A DNA stretch of 64,000 nt from Apostichopus japonicus (GCF_037975245.1 NC_092568.1:1176001-1240000), one strand, 5' to 3'. Shown: positions 21,951 through 34,884, counted from the first letter of the stretch. Made by a program: numbers and translations. The notes: generated from the sequence alone by a model not told the origin.

Positions 21951-22198
21951 TGTCACGCCTGCATTGTATTTTAGCATTCCTTGTGGTTGGAAATTTCCAC
22001 CGGGCAGCCTAGGCCTTTGCAAATTGTTCATTTCTGCTTTCGAGTAATGTATGCAAATTCCAGGAGGTGAACAATGGGGAGACGGGTTCTTCTCGAGTAA
22101 TGTATGTAGATCCGAGCAAGTGCATAATGGGAAACGGGTACATCGGAATTCGTAGATTGTGCTTTGGCGGGTAAGGGCAGGGGTCAACTTAAGGTCGC

Positions 22199-22205
22199 TA
22201 TATAA
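22199..22205 (+). promoter_or_regulatory. TATA-like box inside the solo LTR
   Basis: The heptamer tatataa in the context gctatataagg lies about 250 bp into the LTR and would mark the U3/R region. The distal AATAAA at 23493 would fit an R/U5 end, but with nearly 1.3 kb between them the R boundaries are uncertain. Confidence 0.45.
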
Positions 22206-22303
22206 GGATTGGGGTGTGGTTGGATGAGGCATTCTGTGTGAGTCTCACCACCGTCCGGTCTTCGCCGTCTTATTCCTCGGCTTCTGTGTGTTAGCCGTTA
22301 TCC

Positions 22304-22343
22304 AGGCTTCTTTGTATGAGCCTAGGCTTCTTTGTATGAGCCT
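22304..22343. repeat. 20-bp perfect tandem duplication in the LTR
   Basis: The 20-base unit aggcttctttgtatgagcct occurs twice head to tail. Short duplications of this kind are common in LTR regulatory regions. Confidence 0.9.
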
Positions 22344-23267
22344 AAAGACTGGGAACGTTGATATTTTGTGGCGTTGCGTTTTAGCCTAAGCCATATCAGC
22401 GTATCCTGAGGATTACTGTGTGTATCCGTTCTTGTCTTATTCGACGAAATCATTTTGGACACATTTCTGTGTATATGTACACCGCAAAGGGCCGTTTTAC
22501 TGTGTGTTACGTCCCTGGCCGTTTGACCAAGTTAATCCGGGATTTACTAATAGGACGATCCCGTAAGTTGATTTTTTGTCCGTATTACGCATTTAATTGG
22601 TATCTGTATTTTTGATCGCACAGTAGGGTTTGTGGAGAAATTAATGTATTGTATTTCAAGGAGTCCTCGATCTATGGCTCGCAATTCAGTCAGTTTGTTA
22701 AAATGTTTATCCATGCTTAGGCATACGAATTTGTAATTGTTTAGGGTCAAATGCGTTTAAAGCATTTAAGGTATTTTTAGGTCGTATAAGTGCGTGGGAA
22801 TTATAAGTTCGCCTTAGTGCCTTTGGTTGGGTTGATTGATTTTGTATATTATCATATGTAGTGGAACGGGTAGTTATCGCCAATTTGAGGGCGTTCTAAC
22901 CATGCTCTGTTTCCAAACATCGGGCTGCCGCCATTTTGTTATTGTGATATGTAGTATCGGGTAGCTATTATGTGTTTCATGGTAAGGGTTGACCCGGAGG
23001 TTCTTGGTATTATGTGGTAAATAGTGACACCATATTGGTTGTGTGTTGCTTGCTGACTTTACGTCAGATAGGGGCTCTTGACGTCATAGTTTGACAATAT
23101 TCGTTGGTATAGATATAAGTATAGCCATGTGTTTGCCATTTGGCGCATGCCTGAGAGTAGTTTTGTTGTGTTTTTGTCATATAGGGTTGCAGTGTTGGGG
23201 CCCGACGGCTAGGCTGGTGTGAGGGGCTCGCCATACCGTCTGGAGCTTCCTGCAGGGTACCAGCCGG

Positions 23268-23365
23268 AAGAAATCTAAGCGATAGAGAAGAAATCTAAGC
23301 GATAGAGAAGAAATCTAAGCGATAGAGAAGAAATCTAAGCGATAGGGAAAAATTAAGCGATAGGG
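23268..23365. repeat. 20-bp tandem repeat in the LTR, five units
   Basis: The unit aagaaatctaagcgatagag is repeated three times exactly, then once with a final base change and once shortened by two bases. It sits downstream of the TATA-like box, in the transcribed part of the LTR. Confidence 0.92.
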
Positions 23366-23622
23366 CAAATCCTTAGTAGAGCTGTTTGGAAGGGTTGGTC
23401 GGGTTAGCGAATGCTAACCGACGTGTGTATTTTTGTGTTGGGTATTTATATGTTTCTTTTGTCGAGACCAAAAAGTCATTGGTCGTGTTGTAAATAAATT
23501 ATATGTATCATTTCGCAAAATTCTTGGTGGTCTGTCATTTATTTATGTCATTCGTCTCGGGTGTCGAACGCTAAGCAGATTGAGACGTGTCCAGGTGGGG
23601 GATTACTCCTTTACTTGTGACA

Positions 23623-23627
23623 GAATG
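23623..23627. repeat. target-site duplication, right (gaatg)
   Basis: Right copy of the 5-bp duplication flanking the solo LTR, identical to 21946..21950. Confidence 0.85.
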
Positions 23628-26600
23628 CTACCAGTATTTCTGATTTCACATTGTTGACAATGACAAACAGATCTGTACAAGAATGATTGACTACATACTT
23701 CACATTCACAAATTCTTTGCTTCGTGCAGTGTGGTGAGGTGACAGTAGGAATCCATGGCAATAGTCCTCATCATTTGGTTTCAAAGGAATACAAGTGTTG
23801 TTGCATAGAACTAGATGCCAACAAGTACCACAAAGTGAAGGCTGTATAAAGTAAACCAATATATGCTCCTCTCAGTCGCTACGTGATTTAATGGCCAGCA
23901 AAACATGGCAACTAACGTCATCTTTAGTGACACACATATAGCCTCCAATGACCATCTCATCTGGGATCCTTTTCAATGGTTTTTAAGAAGAACCTCTTGG
24001 GATATATAAGGGCTCCCTTAATATAGTTTGTTAAATGCTCTCAGACCTATAAAGTACAAACCATCTACCCTCTATATATCCCTGCACATCCCACTTGCTC
24101 AGTCCCAGATATTATGAATACATGAATATCTGTTAGCTCGGCCTACGGCAATATAAGACAAAACGGAAGCTGTCTATGATAAAAATATCAAAAAATTAAT
24201 GAAAAAAAATTAAAGAGAAAGAAAGAAAGAAAAAGAAAATGCATAATTTCCAACTACGATAAAGTAAATCGCAAGAACAGCCATGGACCCGAATTATGTA
24301 AAACTGAAATTTGCTTTGAGTATTCTACAATGTTTCTTCTTCATGCAGATTCTCAGTTTACTAAAAGCAGGGTATGCACTGTACTGTACATATATGTAAC
24401 TATGTTTTTATGTAAAAAGAGGTAAACTTGGCAAACAACTGTTGTGTTACTGTTTGACATATATCTAGTTTGATTTTTTCTTTACACATACAAGTTAGGA
24501 TGGGGGGGGGGAATGGTGACCAAATGTCCATATCCATGAGTAGAGGCACATTGCTGTATGTCTGTGTGTTCATATATATATTGGTGTGTCTCTTACATCT
24601 GCAAATTCGCAAATTGAACATGTTACGATTCTGTGTATAAATACTATTATTCAAATTAGCATTAACTAATTTGCACATATCACTTAGGTCATACTGCATA
24701 GCATTTTGATATGGATTACCATTTCTGCAAATGTAAGTAATTTATGTAGTATGCACAACTATGGTTATGAAAGAGTGAGAGACAATGGATAGGATTCTTA
24801 ATACTCACAAATAACAATGATGCGCTCTTCACACCTATCTCTCCCCCCCCCCCCCCGTACCTCATCATCCCACCCACATCTAATCTCTCATCATTTACTT
24901 GAATCAGGTCAAATGTTTTACCATTTATCATTCACTAACTACTCTTGTTAACTTAAACTTAATATGAGAGGATGTCTTCCACATCAACTACAATTAGATT
25001 TTTAGTGTCCCCCTCAGTAGGAATTTAGTGATCAAAATGGCTGGTTTAACTAGCCACCAAAACACACACAGCTGCTTTAAGCAAACATAGGTTCTTTGTG
25101 TGATTCTCTGTGACAATCCACATTGGTATTTATAAGAAGGCCAGCTCTCTAAATATAACATGGATCTATGCGGAGCTCATGACGATGATAACTGCTGTCT
25201 CATGGGCTCTTTCATCTTTCTCCATTAATCTTCAAAGTAAACATGCTCTACAGTAGGGTAAAGATCATCCCCAGCATCCCCTGACATGGAAACCGACCGC
25301 CATGATCATAATTCATGACTGCCGGGCTGACAGAATTATTTCATGCAGGTCGTGGAGTTTCACCCGAGGACTAACTAGTCCATATCCAAGAGAATATGTT
25401 TAATATCTTTGTAGGAAAACAAATTCCTGACAAATAATTTTTTTTTACCATCAGGTAGAGATACCTACTATCACATGTCAGGCAAACAAGACAAAACTTT
25501 CAAAGAAGTCTGTTTATAACTGAAATGGAAGTGAATTGTAACAGCCCTTTAAAGTGGCTGCCATTGCTTTTCATTACAAACATTACACAACATCAATTTT
25601 CACCCCCCCCCCCATTTTGATCAAGTAACAACTGTAACAACAACAACAAATCTTCCATAAGAAGGTGAATGTAATGCCTAGAGAGATTTCTTTAGCCTTC
25701 AATACCACACTATTTCCAATATAGCCTTGTTCACAATTGAGAACGCGAGCTGTATCTGATACAGCAAGGGGGATCAAGTTCGTAGTGTGGCCGCTCTGGA
25801 TCAGACCATGCAATGTTGATCTCCTATTGGGGTGGATCCTGACCCTCCCCTTACACCTCTCCTCCCAAAAAAAGGTTGTAATGTGAAGGCTTGGAGGGGG
25901 GGTGGGAGGGTTTATTAAGCTCGAGATCTTGGGATACTTGTCATCGCAGCTGACCAGTGCGGTTCTCAAGGCTGACGCACTGTACAGTGACTAGCTATTT
26001 CTAATTGATTTTGTACACAATCATTTGTGACCTTTTTTGCTCTTGGGTAATGTTCTTTCCTTCGACGTTGACCCACCACCCCCGTTCTCAACTGCGGACA
26101 CAGTCGGGGGGGTTAGCTTTATTACCTCTTATACGCAAAGTAGGCACACCTACAATGTAAGTGTTTATGTTTAGCTGTTCAAGGCTACAGTGTTGTCTTT
26201 GTATATGTACTAACATACTTACTTTGTGACTTTTACTAAAACAAGGTTCAATGCTTCGTTACCAAAACCAAAGGAGAGTATTTGCCTATAGAGGCTTATG
26301 AACCATTCTCAATACATTGGTTTGAGACAGATGAGTGATACTGGAGGACAATATTGGCTTAACCATATTAAAGGTGTATAGTCAATGGTAACTTCAATTA
26401 TTAAATTTGAACATTTCCCAACTTTCCCAACAGTTCTGTAGATATCACCAAACATATTGTAATGTATCAATATTGAAAATACTGTACTTGTATCACTACA
26501 AATGGGGGAAAAAATCAATACTTTCTTGCCTCTGTTTTCTGGGATACTTGGAAATCCTAATAGTTTTTTTTTAAGCATTATCGATCACCAATAATCTAAC

Positions 26601-29600
26601 TGGGTTTTTTTTTTGTACTTTTTTTCTTTCTTCTTTTCTTCATTTTGAATGGCAAGAAAAATTATGAAGGCAAATAGGCCACTTTACAAATGACTGATTC
26701 ATAAAGAAGGGAACGGTGACCCGGTTACATTAATGGGGTAATTAAGGCGTGGACTCGGTTTACAGTACTGTAGGTCCAGGGAACTGTGTTTGTACAGAAA
26801 GAGTTGGATACACTACTATCCAACCAAGGACAGACAAATGACAGTTTAATTCACTTCCTTATTTCAATAGATGTCAACCTAAGGGACGTCACCAATGAGT
26901 TTTCTATACCCTCACATTTGTTGCACGTACTTGAATTTCAAGGTAACACAACAAACTTCCTTGATGGACTCTACTCAAGTCCACCAATGAGACATTTGTA
27001 TTTTAAATATCAATTTTCAAGGATGACCAATGAATAGTTAACTTAATTAATCCAACAGATGTTTACATTTGAACTTTCAGGAGGCAATGCAAAGGTTGCT
27101 GGGCTACAGTACTGTAGGTAGACAATTTGAATATGCCTTTATACTATGGCAAGCATATGAGAAAGAAAACATACTTTGACGCAAGTACTGTACGTGTGCA
27201 TGCACACTATAGGGATGTTAACAGAGCAGGTACTGTAGCTTTCAAACAGGAAAGTATTAGACACTGAAATGTTGACATTCTCTTTGATGAATAAGAAGTG
27301 TAGATAAAGTTAATAACCCATTCTTTAAAAATGTAAATTCAGCAAATATGAATCCAGTTAATTGTTTGAATGTTTCAAACCCCTTTAAAGAGAAGCAAAC
27401 CTAACCATCATCTTTGGCTTATAATATGTGATAATTAAGATGAACAACTACCCCATACAGCAGTGGGGGGGAGGGGAGAATCTGATTCTATTTTAATATA
27501 TCTTAGCTTTCAATGGCAAGACAGTGGACTTGGGCAAGTCTTAAATATCACATGTATCATATAGCACTTGTGCTCGAATTTTTAATATTCTCCATCATCT
27601 GTTTTCTTGATAGATATGACTTTTACCAAATGCTGTTTCCAAAACAACAATGTTTTCAATGTGACATAATTAATACTGTGACACTGTTTTCATTATCAAA
27701 ATTTGTTTAATTTTCCAAAGAAATATTATGAAAAGATAAAACAATGGAAAGGAAAACTATTTTCACCATCTAATACTACTCTGATTACCACACACTAACA
27801 AAATGGTAAAGCCCCTGACACTTGTTCTTCACCATGATATCTCACAATGTACAAGAAAAGTTCTTATTTCTTTGTGGAGTTGTTGTTCATTGCAGGCATA
27901 TTTATCCTAAGTAAAGAGCCTACCCTAACTGCTAACAGACAATTTTTGTGACTGGTTTTATACATGAAGATCGGAAAACTTTCAATTTCGACGACAGAGC
28001 TGACGTGAAACGTAGACAAATGAGAAGGCCGAACGATTTCACTCTCGCAGTTATAATCTGATCCTGATCATATGTCAAACAAAAAACAGAAGGAAGAAAT
28101 GAACCTATTTATAGCATTAATTAATGTAGCCTTGACTTTCGATTGCATCATCCTTCACACAGGTAGACATTTATTTTTATTCTTGTTTTAATTCATCTCT
28201 GATACTTCCTCTCAAAGTCCTACAATAACCAAAGAGGTGCTTTGTGAGACCTTGAAAGGTGTGAAGACTCTGTAGACAACCCAAATGACTGACAGAACTG
28301 TTTTAGCAAGGAGATGGCCAAAGATGTCATATTCTCTGACTCACACCAATCAAACTCCTTTACTACAAAAGTCTGTTATCCAAGGTAACAAGCTTTTATG
28401 GATGATACATGTATACATATGTCATATTTCACTGTAGGCCTTCACAGAACGCTGTATGTCACACATATCCGTGGTGCAAGACCATGGTGCAAGATGGATG
28501 TGTTGAAATCGAGAAGAACAGGCATCACTGTATTTAAAGTAGTCTATATTTATAAATATGGTTGATAAGAAATTTCGATGGGCTCAAAAAATAGACAGTG
28601 AGACATCATATAGTGAAACTTTGGTCACTACTTATTTATAATTTGATATCTATATAGGGGATGAGGAGGGGGAAGAAAGTGGATGGAAGACGGGTGGCTG
28701 TGGGAGGCTGGAGAAATGAGCAGGGAAGTGGAGGCAGTGGATGATGGGATGGTGTGAAAAGTCTTGTGGATTAGGGATGAATTAACTCAAATTCTCATTC
28801 CACTTGAGAAATATCCTGGAAAAAATGTAGGTAAAGATTCTTGAAGAAGACATGTCCAATATGATACTACTGCTAAAATTGCAACAAACGATTATACTTT
28901 ATTTCGTGAGAGAAACACACTCAAACAATGTCTTTTAATTTCTCATAGTCCATCTCTTTCAAATAGGGTGAGGTCTTTTGAAGGTTCGGAAGGTCATTCA
29001 ATACAGGGAGTTATTTCCCCGGATATCGAGTACTTTGCATACTAAATATGAGTACAACATTTGTGAGGAGACAAGTAAGTCAGCAACTATGTAATGAAAT
29101 TAACCTTGGGGAACTTATATCGAACCACACTCAAAAAACAACAAAAATGTCACATGTACATACATTAAGATACAAGAGGCAAGCATCCCCCATTGTATGT
29201 ACTACCAGCTTTCCAATCGAGCCATTCTTGATATAAATTATCATCTTTTTATAAGTCATCTTTTTCTATGATACAAAACTATGCAAGATAGTTCTTGTAT
29301 TAATGTAAACATCTGTGTAAACATTATTTGCGTAATGGATAAATATGTTTGACCCAATTATTTTTGAGGGCTGTGCACAGAAACCTCCTGACACTTTCAA
29401 TCACAAAGGCATTTCAAACCTGTGACTGGGCCATTCGCACACACTGTACAACAGTACTCCTGATCACAGGTAGGAAAGACAAGAGTCATAAAATACCTGT
29501 GACAACCTTCCAGGAAAAGTGTGATAAATATTGAATAAGTAACCTAGGTCATTACCACACTAATAGGAATCCATGTGGGTGCTAAATTGGTGGTAGAAAA

Positions 29601-31576
29601 AGGTCATTTCACATCAAGTTACTTTCTACAAGGAAACTGGAAATGGACAGATATATGCATTCACACACATATATACTGTACACACCACCTGGGTGTCTTA
29701 GCCCTCCAGGTGAGCTGCGTAGTAGGCTAACATGTACATACATGTACGCAAGTGCAAGTTCCATCGAAACACTCAGGATGTAGACGATCATTCTTGGATA
29801 CAAAAGGCAACAAGCGTTGGTGTGTTAACTTTTACAGAGTCACCTTCTAGGAAAGGTATTACTTCCTGCAATGAACTCTCTCTGACACATTCAGCGCCCC
29901 CATACAGTTATACTACACCTAAGTAGTGTAATTGTCAAACTAAATACAACTGGTATTAACAAACTGTGACTGGCAGAGCTCCACCCCCATGCAGTACAAA
30001 ACTAATAAAGTTCTTTAAAGGTGTGCTTATGTATTTTGGGTGGTGGCTTGGGGTGGGGGGGGGGAGAGGTAGGGTTAGGAATTGGGGTTACTTATTATCA
30101 TTTTAAACACAGCTTGGTTTTGTTTCTTCCCTTCCTTTTTTCTCCCCTTCCACACTGCAGGTCTCAAGAGGTAACTAATCATCATTTGGTATAAATGCAT
30201 CTGTGTTCTTTTCATAGCAGGTTTAATACCATAGCAGCGATGGGGTTCAATAAACCTTCTGATACTGATAGCATTACTATAGATTTTTAGATCTCTGAAG
30301 ACTATTGTGTTAGGTCACATAACAGTCAACCTTAGCACCCACCCTCCTCCTCCTATTGAACTTTTCTTCAATTAATAGTTGCCTTCTTTCATAAGTAAAG
30401 AAGAGAAACAGTACCCTCTTCAAAGAAAACAAATTGGTCAAGGACAAAACAGACAAAGTTTACAAATTGGTTTCAGACCATAGACACTGATACTGCCAGC
30501 AGAATACATGTCCATAATGTCTGTGGCACCAACTGAAAACCAATACCTTCTTTAATACACACCAAAGCAACGAAAAAACAATCTATCAAAATTTCTTTCC
30601 TTCTTCCTCCATCAAGAAAAATGAGAAGAAAAAAAACATCAGATTTCTCCCCCTTTTAATGAAGAAGATCGAATTGAAAAGTAATTACTTTAAAAGGCAA
30701 ATAAATACCCCTGAATATGGCCTGATCTAACATGAACAATGGCTAGTCTTGTGACAGAACTATTGGGGTCAAGCCCTTGGAAATGGTGTTGGAGGATGAT
30801 TCAAGCCCTCAAAGTTCTGGTTTTGGTGGTTACAGGAAATATTTCATGGGTGAACGGATGAAATTCTTGTTCAGGATGGAGGATGGGTAGCCTTTCCGTG
30901 TTAGTCAGTCTTACTCTCTGTAAATGTCGATCTACTTATATGTATGATTCCGTGCTAGATCAAATTTGAAAGGAATACTAAAATAAAATAATAGAATAAT
31001 GCATTCTCTAGGCAAATGCTTCAAGCAGGCTCTGAGGTTTGATTCTTAATTTCCAATGGCAATGTAGTTTTTCAAATTCACTTGGTTTAACTGAATAAAT
31101 GCTACGTTGGGACCCTTCAGTCAACCCTGCCGGAGTATTTTGTGAGAGAATTGAGGCAATCCTCTCTTCCACTTCAATTTTTGTTGGTCCACCAAATGTG
31201 CATGACATGCTAGCTCCATAGTGTCTTACCCCAAAATTTCTTGAATTTTCATGTATTTTGCAAACCGTCTGGCACAAGGCTTTGTTTGATCCCCAGCTTA
31301 CATCACAGTTTAATGATCACACCAGACACATCAAACAGAATAGAGCAAGTTACACATTTACTTGAGGCAAACATGGATACATTTACTAATAAATGTCACT
31401 TGAAATAGTAATTAAGAAAAGGGTTTATATGAAGTTGAAGATATTATGTGGCATGTGCTGAAGAGACTAAGAAGGGAAAAAGAACATAGCAGGTGTGTGA
31501 GTGAGCAGGATAAGGAGATTTTAGGGTGGAGTGGGACTGAGAGGGGGGGGGGGTTACACCAGTGATAAATACTTAC
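23628..31576. other. intron segment after the solo LTR
   Basis: About 7.9 kb of AT-rich non-coding DNA up to the alpha-C exon. It contains C tracts (24843..24856 and near 25603), G-rich patches near 27467 and 30053, and many short TACAGTAC/CTGTAC palindromes. A 90-codon minus frame at 31008..31277 has protein-like composition but no recognised homologue. Confidence 0.5.
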
Positions 31577-31672
31577 AAGGTAATCTTCATCCTGGAAGGC
31601 ATAGTGTAGATTTGTGATCCATCTGCTGTCGCCATAAACAAGAACATCTCGTTCTTCGATGAAACATGCCGT
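31577..31672 (-). CDS. MRCK: MRCK exon: alpha-C helix segment
   Basis: 96 nt, 32 codons, phase 0 on both sides; acceptor tttttacag, donor gtaagtat. It encodes [12 protein letters not shown], then [15 protein letters not shown]. The EE of FIEERDVL supplies the alpha-C glutamate that pairs with the beta-3 lysine, and [11 protein letters not shown] is the beta-4/beta-5 segment. It joins exactly to the next exon, giving DYLYLVMDYY at the hinge, which matches the family alignment without a gap. Confidence 0.93.
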
Positions 31673-32088
31673 CTGTAAAAATTAGGAAAATGGAAAACTT
31701 TGCGTAAATTTCATTCTTACTTCGAAAATTACTAACCTATATTTGGTTAAAATTGTTGGAAATTGGCAACTAACAGCTGCTTTTTAAGAGATAAAACTAA
31801 GAGCATTTTTTCTTCATAAAGATGTGAATGCAAAGTACTCTAGTCTTGTGTAAACAGATTTTAAGGAATTTTAGCCCTTACCCTACCCCTTAGTTGAAAT
31901 GGTTACATTTACACAATGTTCAGCTTTTTACAATGTCCGTCATGACACTCAAAGGACGGCACTCACTCTAGACTGTTATTTACATTGCTTAAAGTAAATC
32001 CACCCTAAAAGACTCTCAGTTTATCACTTTGAATAAATTTGCAAATAGAAGTCTCACATTAAGCAGGTACCAGTCGCACATAGTGAAT
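31673..32088. other. intron flank left of the DIRS-like element
   Basis: 416 bp of ordinary AT-rich intron between the alpha-C exon acceptor and the element's left terminus. Nothing further is seen. Confidence 0.5.
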
Positions 32089-32260
32089 ATTATAAAACTT
32101 ACTGGTTTATATATTTACGAGTGACCCACTTACCTGTCTCCCCACAACCTATGCACCGCATTCTACCGTGTCTAGAATGCCCTGGTAATCTTTTAACACT
32201 GTACACCCTCACTGGCCCAAATGGCCTTCCTTCATTTTGAGACCACTTTCCCACAAAGTG
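32089..32260. repeat. DIRS left inverted terminal repeat
   Basis: The outer 36 bases (attataaaac to the tttacgagtga segment) are specific to this end. From cccacttacc onward it is the reverse complement of the right repeat through ccttcatttt, then partly through cccacaaagtg. Because the element is inserted in minus orientation this is its 3' end. Confidence 0.9.
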
Positions 32261-32673
32261 GCCCCTGACGCGACCTCGGGGAGGGTGGCGGGTAAACCCT
32301 GCCACCCGCCGAGCTCGCCGAGAAGGAAAAATCTAACGCTAACAAGACTGCTGACGCCTCCAGGCGGAGGGTGGAGCCCACCCTGAACAGTCGGGGTGGG
32401 GGTCCGCCCTCCGTCACCCCGTAGGCGTGCCTCCCCCTACACCTACAGAGGCCTAATTGAACAAGGGGACGAGGCCCATACTACCTTAGATGGTAAAGAG
32501 TAACCTGGTAAACCGAACTAAGGAAACAACACCCACCGATAGACAAGTAGCCGCAGGCGACCCAGGGGGTGGCGATGTCTATCGACGAAACGCGAGGAGT
32601 CATGAGTCAGGTCGAACGACCGCTCCCCCGTCCGGCTGCGTCCCACCTCCCTCGGGGGAGGGTGGCGGGAAAT
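32261..32673. other. GC-rich untranslated segment of the DIRS element
   Basis: GC-rich segment between the left terminal repeat and the internal complementary region. It holds two copies of a gggagggtggcggg word (near 32279 and 32655) and no long coding frame in the element's orientation that I can assign. Confidence 0.5.
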
Positions 32674-32773
32674 GGAGACAGGTAAGTGGGTCACTCGTAA
32701 ATATATAAACCAGTAAGTTTTATAATATTTACTTCGTTCCCCACTTACCTGTCTCCCCACAACCTATGCACCG
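32674..32773. repeat. DIRS internal complementary region (circle-junction copy)
   Basis: 32674..32726 is the reverse complement of the outer left terminus, and 32727..32773 is the reverse complement of the outer right terminus. They are joined exactly at ataat/attta, where the two termini of the element would meet in a circle. In DIRS-1 such a region near the 3' end of the internal sequence templates completion of the termini. Its presence and position support the DIRS assignment more strongly than the coding remnants do. Confidence 0.88.
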
Positions 32774-33750
32774 AGTGGCACTGTCCGATGGTGGGAGGCC
32801 CGAGGGGTGGGACCCCCGGAGCTCGTATCATCGAGCGACCAAAGCCAAATCGGCCTGTAATATGTCCGATAAGTAGCAGGCGACGGAGCGATTGGAGTCT
32901 TCCACGCCGTCGTCTTGCAGATGTCCACTATTGGAAAACCTGCCAACAGGGCTGTAGAAGCAGTGAAACCCCTGCTGTTGTGAGCCATGGATCTGCCTGG
33001 ACCTGTAGCCAGAGGGCGGACGGCTTCCACCAAACAGCGGGACAAGGTATCCTCCCAGGCTGCTCAGTGGGGCACTCGAAGGAGGAAGAACAGAGATGTC
33101 GAAGTACCCAAGAGATCTTGTGTTCTGTTGAGGTACCACTTCAGTGCCCTAATGGGAAACCATACTGTAGTCTGTCCTCGGGGATCAAAGAGAAGGTCTT
33201 GATCTCTGGGATGATGATGTCTCCCGGTAGGAGAGCCCAAACCTGGTTCTAGCGAAGAAGGAGGGGTCGAGAAATATCAGCACCCCACAACCCGTAGGAC
33301 TGAAGGCACCTTAGTCAAGGCGAGCCGTTGCTGCCTGGCGTGGAGCCGTAGGGGAAGCCCCTGATGGAAGGCGGCAACAGCCGAACGAAAGTTTTTGATC
33401 GTCTAAACCCTGCCTCCCTTCTTGGAACAGTGTGGGTAAGGAGTCGGCGATCAAGGTTAGAAAGGCCATGGTAGGCAGAGTCTGTCTCGTTCGGCATACT
33501 CCGAATCTCCGTAGGCAGAAAACGTAAGTACCAAGGTTGTTCTCACTCTGGCGGCCAAAGTCCTTTCTGTCTAAGGAAACACCAGACAATTTCCAGGCAC
33601 CTAATTGTAGGCCCTTGCTGTCCGGGTGAGCCAGCGCCCCGTCTATGGGACAACCGACTGTGGTTTGTCCGGCAGGATCGCTGGCTCGTCCGCTAGGAGC
33701 TGGATAACTTTTGCCCGAACCGGGGTCAGCGGGGCCACTATGATGGCTGA
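32774..33750 (-). pseudogene. DIRS tyrosine recombinase remnant
   Basis: On the minus strand the stretch reading RALKWYLNRTQDL (33172 downward) continues through a stop near 33067 into AHNSRGFTASTALLAG, DICKTTAWKTP and ATYRTYYR. AHNSRG (His at 32980..32982, Arg at 32971..32973) is the HxxR box, and TYYR (near 32857) carries the catalytic tyrosine typical of the family's terminal FxRFY-like motif. Upstream, another frame (33754..33311) includes LTLIADSLPTLFQEGRQG, the amino-terminal DNA-binding half. At least one frame change and one in-frame stop break the gene. Confidence 0.75.
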
Positions 33751-34257
33751 CCATGCCAAGAGGGGGAAGATGTAAGCTTCCGGTCCGTTTCGCGACAGGG
33801 ACCTGGCGTTATGTGGAAGGCCTGCGGGTGGGCCGGCCGGAACAAAGATGAGCAGCCCATTGTTGCCCTGTGTCGCAATCAGGTCTATCAGAGGTCTGCT
33901 GAACATGTGGAAAAACCTACTTCATGTTCGTTGCAAAAGGGTCCACTCGTCAGGGTGGAGCTGTCCCCTGGGCAGAGCATCGGCCATCACATTCTCCTTT
34001 CTGGCTATCTGAGAGACTTGTAGGGCCATGCCAGATTCTGTAGCTGTGGTGAGGGTCTCCCTTGCCAGACGGCAATATCTCTCTGACCTGGTGCCACCAT
34101 GTCTGTTGACGTAGCTACAGTATGTTACCACCGTCGTGTTGTCTGAGAGGATGGTAGTCAAAAGCCCCGTACCTGGGCGCCGGAGGGCTCCAGAGAGCCC
34201 AACCCTGTGTATCTGCTGCTAAAGAAGTCAAGGACAGCGGTCTGCTTGGTGACCTTG
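33643..34257 (-). pseudogene. DIRS RNase H remnant
   Basis: In minus-strand order: LTSLAADTQGWAL (about 34235), resembling the first Asp box (TDAS.xGWG); then ILSDNTTVVTY (about 34145), matching the SDNxT box; ARKENVMADALPRG (about 33985), matching the ADxLSR box; and, in another frame, DLIATQGNNGLLIFV and EAYIFPLLAW, matching the DLFATxxN and DAYAFPP signatures between RNase H and recombinase. Two frame changes are needed to read it. Upstream homology stops at about 34257, where a 1.38-kb foreign segment begins. Confidence 0.75.
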
Positions 34258-34499
34258 TTAGCGCTTGCAGGACAGCCGCACTCGCAGTACTGATTCAGTA
34301 CCACAGTACCGTTGATGACTCCTTCAGTTATCAACCCGTTGCAATCAGAAAACTCTGAAGAAAAGGAATGTCCTGATGATGCTAAGCTGTACCCTGTAGG
34401 GAGGTTTAATGGAGGTTCTTTCCATGCTAAAAAATATTAATCATAATATTGGGGAAAGAAAAGGCGTAGACCTATTGAAAGATAATGATGCCTGAGGCG

Positions 34500-34690
34500 C
34501 CTAACAATATTGCTCCGGTCAACGAAAACCTGTCAAGCATAGAGACAAGTATCTTCTGGATGGGAAGCTGCACTGACGAAAAAGTGCCTTGCCCAAGGAA
34601 ACAACTGAATGATCCGGCCAGGACTCAAACCTGCAAGCCTTAGATCACCAGTCCACTGCCTTCACCACTTGACCACAGTACTCTCTAAAA
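34500..34690 (-). mobile_element. tRNA-derived SINE (type 1)
   Basis: Read on the minus strand, tggtcaagtgg (near 34675) fits the RNA polymerase III A box TRGYNNARNNG exactly. ggtttgagtcc (near 34625) fits the B box with one change. Downstream comes ccttgggcaaggcact, a motif I recognise from the shared central domain of many animal SINEs. The 3' boundary is a guess; sequence similarity cannot be tested here. Confidence 0.6.
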
Positions 34691-34884
34691 ATGAGTACTG
34701 AAGGTACAGAATCTCACTCTGCTGAGTGAGTACAGAATCTTAAACAATGCTACCCTGCTACAAAAAATGAGACTGAGTACTGAATGGATAGTTTGCTTCA
34801 TCAGAATCTTAAACAAAGCTACAATGCTACTGTTTATGTGACTCCTACAATTATATGTATGTATTTAAGAACGTATTTAGGATC

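Larger units (their letters stand above)
21951..23622 (+). mobile_element. solo LTR, 1672 bp
   Basis: The segment starts TGTCACGCC and ends TTGTGACA, giving the TG...CA ends and a 6-bp terminal inverted repeat (TGTCAC/GTGACA), and is bounded by perfect 5-bp duplications gaatg. It is richer in G and T/C than the flanking intron. A TATA-like tatataa (22199..22205) and an AATAAA signal (23493..23498) both lie on the plus strand, so the LTR runs antisense to the kinase gene. No internal retroelement coding sequence remains, so it is best read as the product of LTR-LTR recombination. 1.7 kb is long for an LTR; the superfamily (Gypsy most likely, from the 5-bp duplication and TGTCAC end) is inferred. 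Confidence 0.85.

Noticed and set aside
32590-32610. A gacgaaacgc word in the DIRS GC-rich segment resembling a hammerhead core
   Set aside because: There is no matching CTGATGA box at the right distance.
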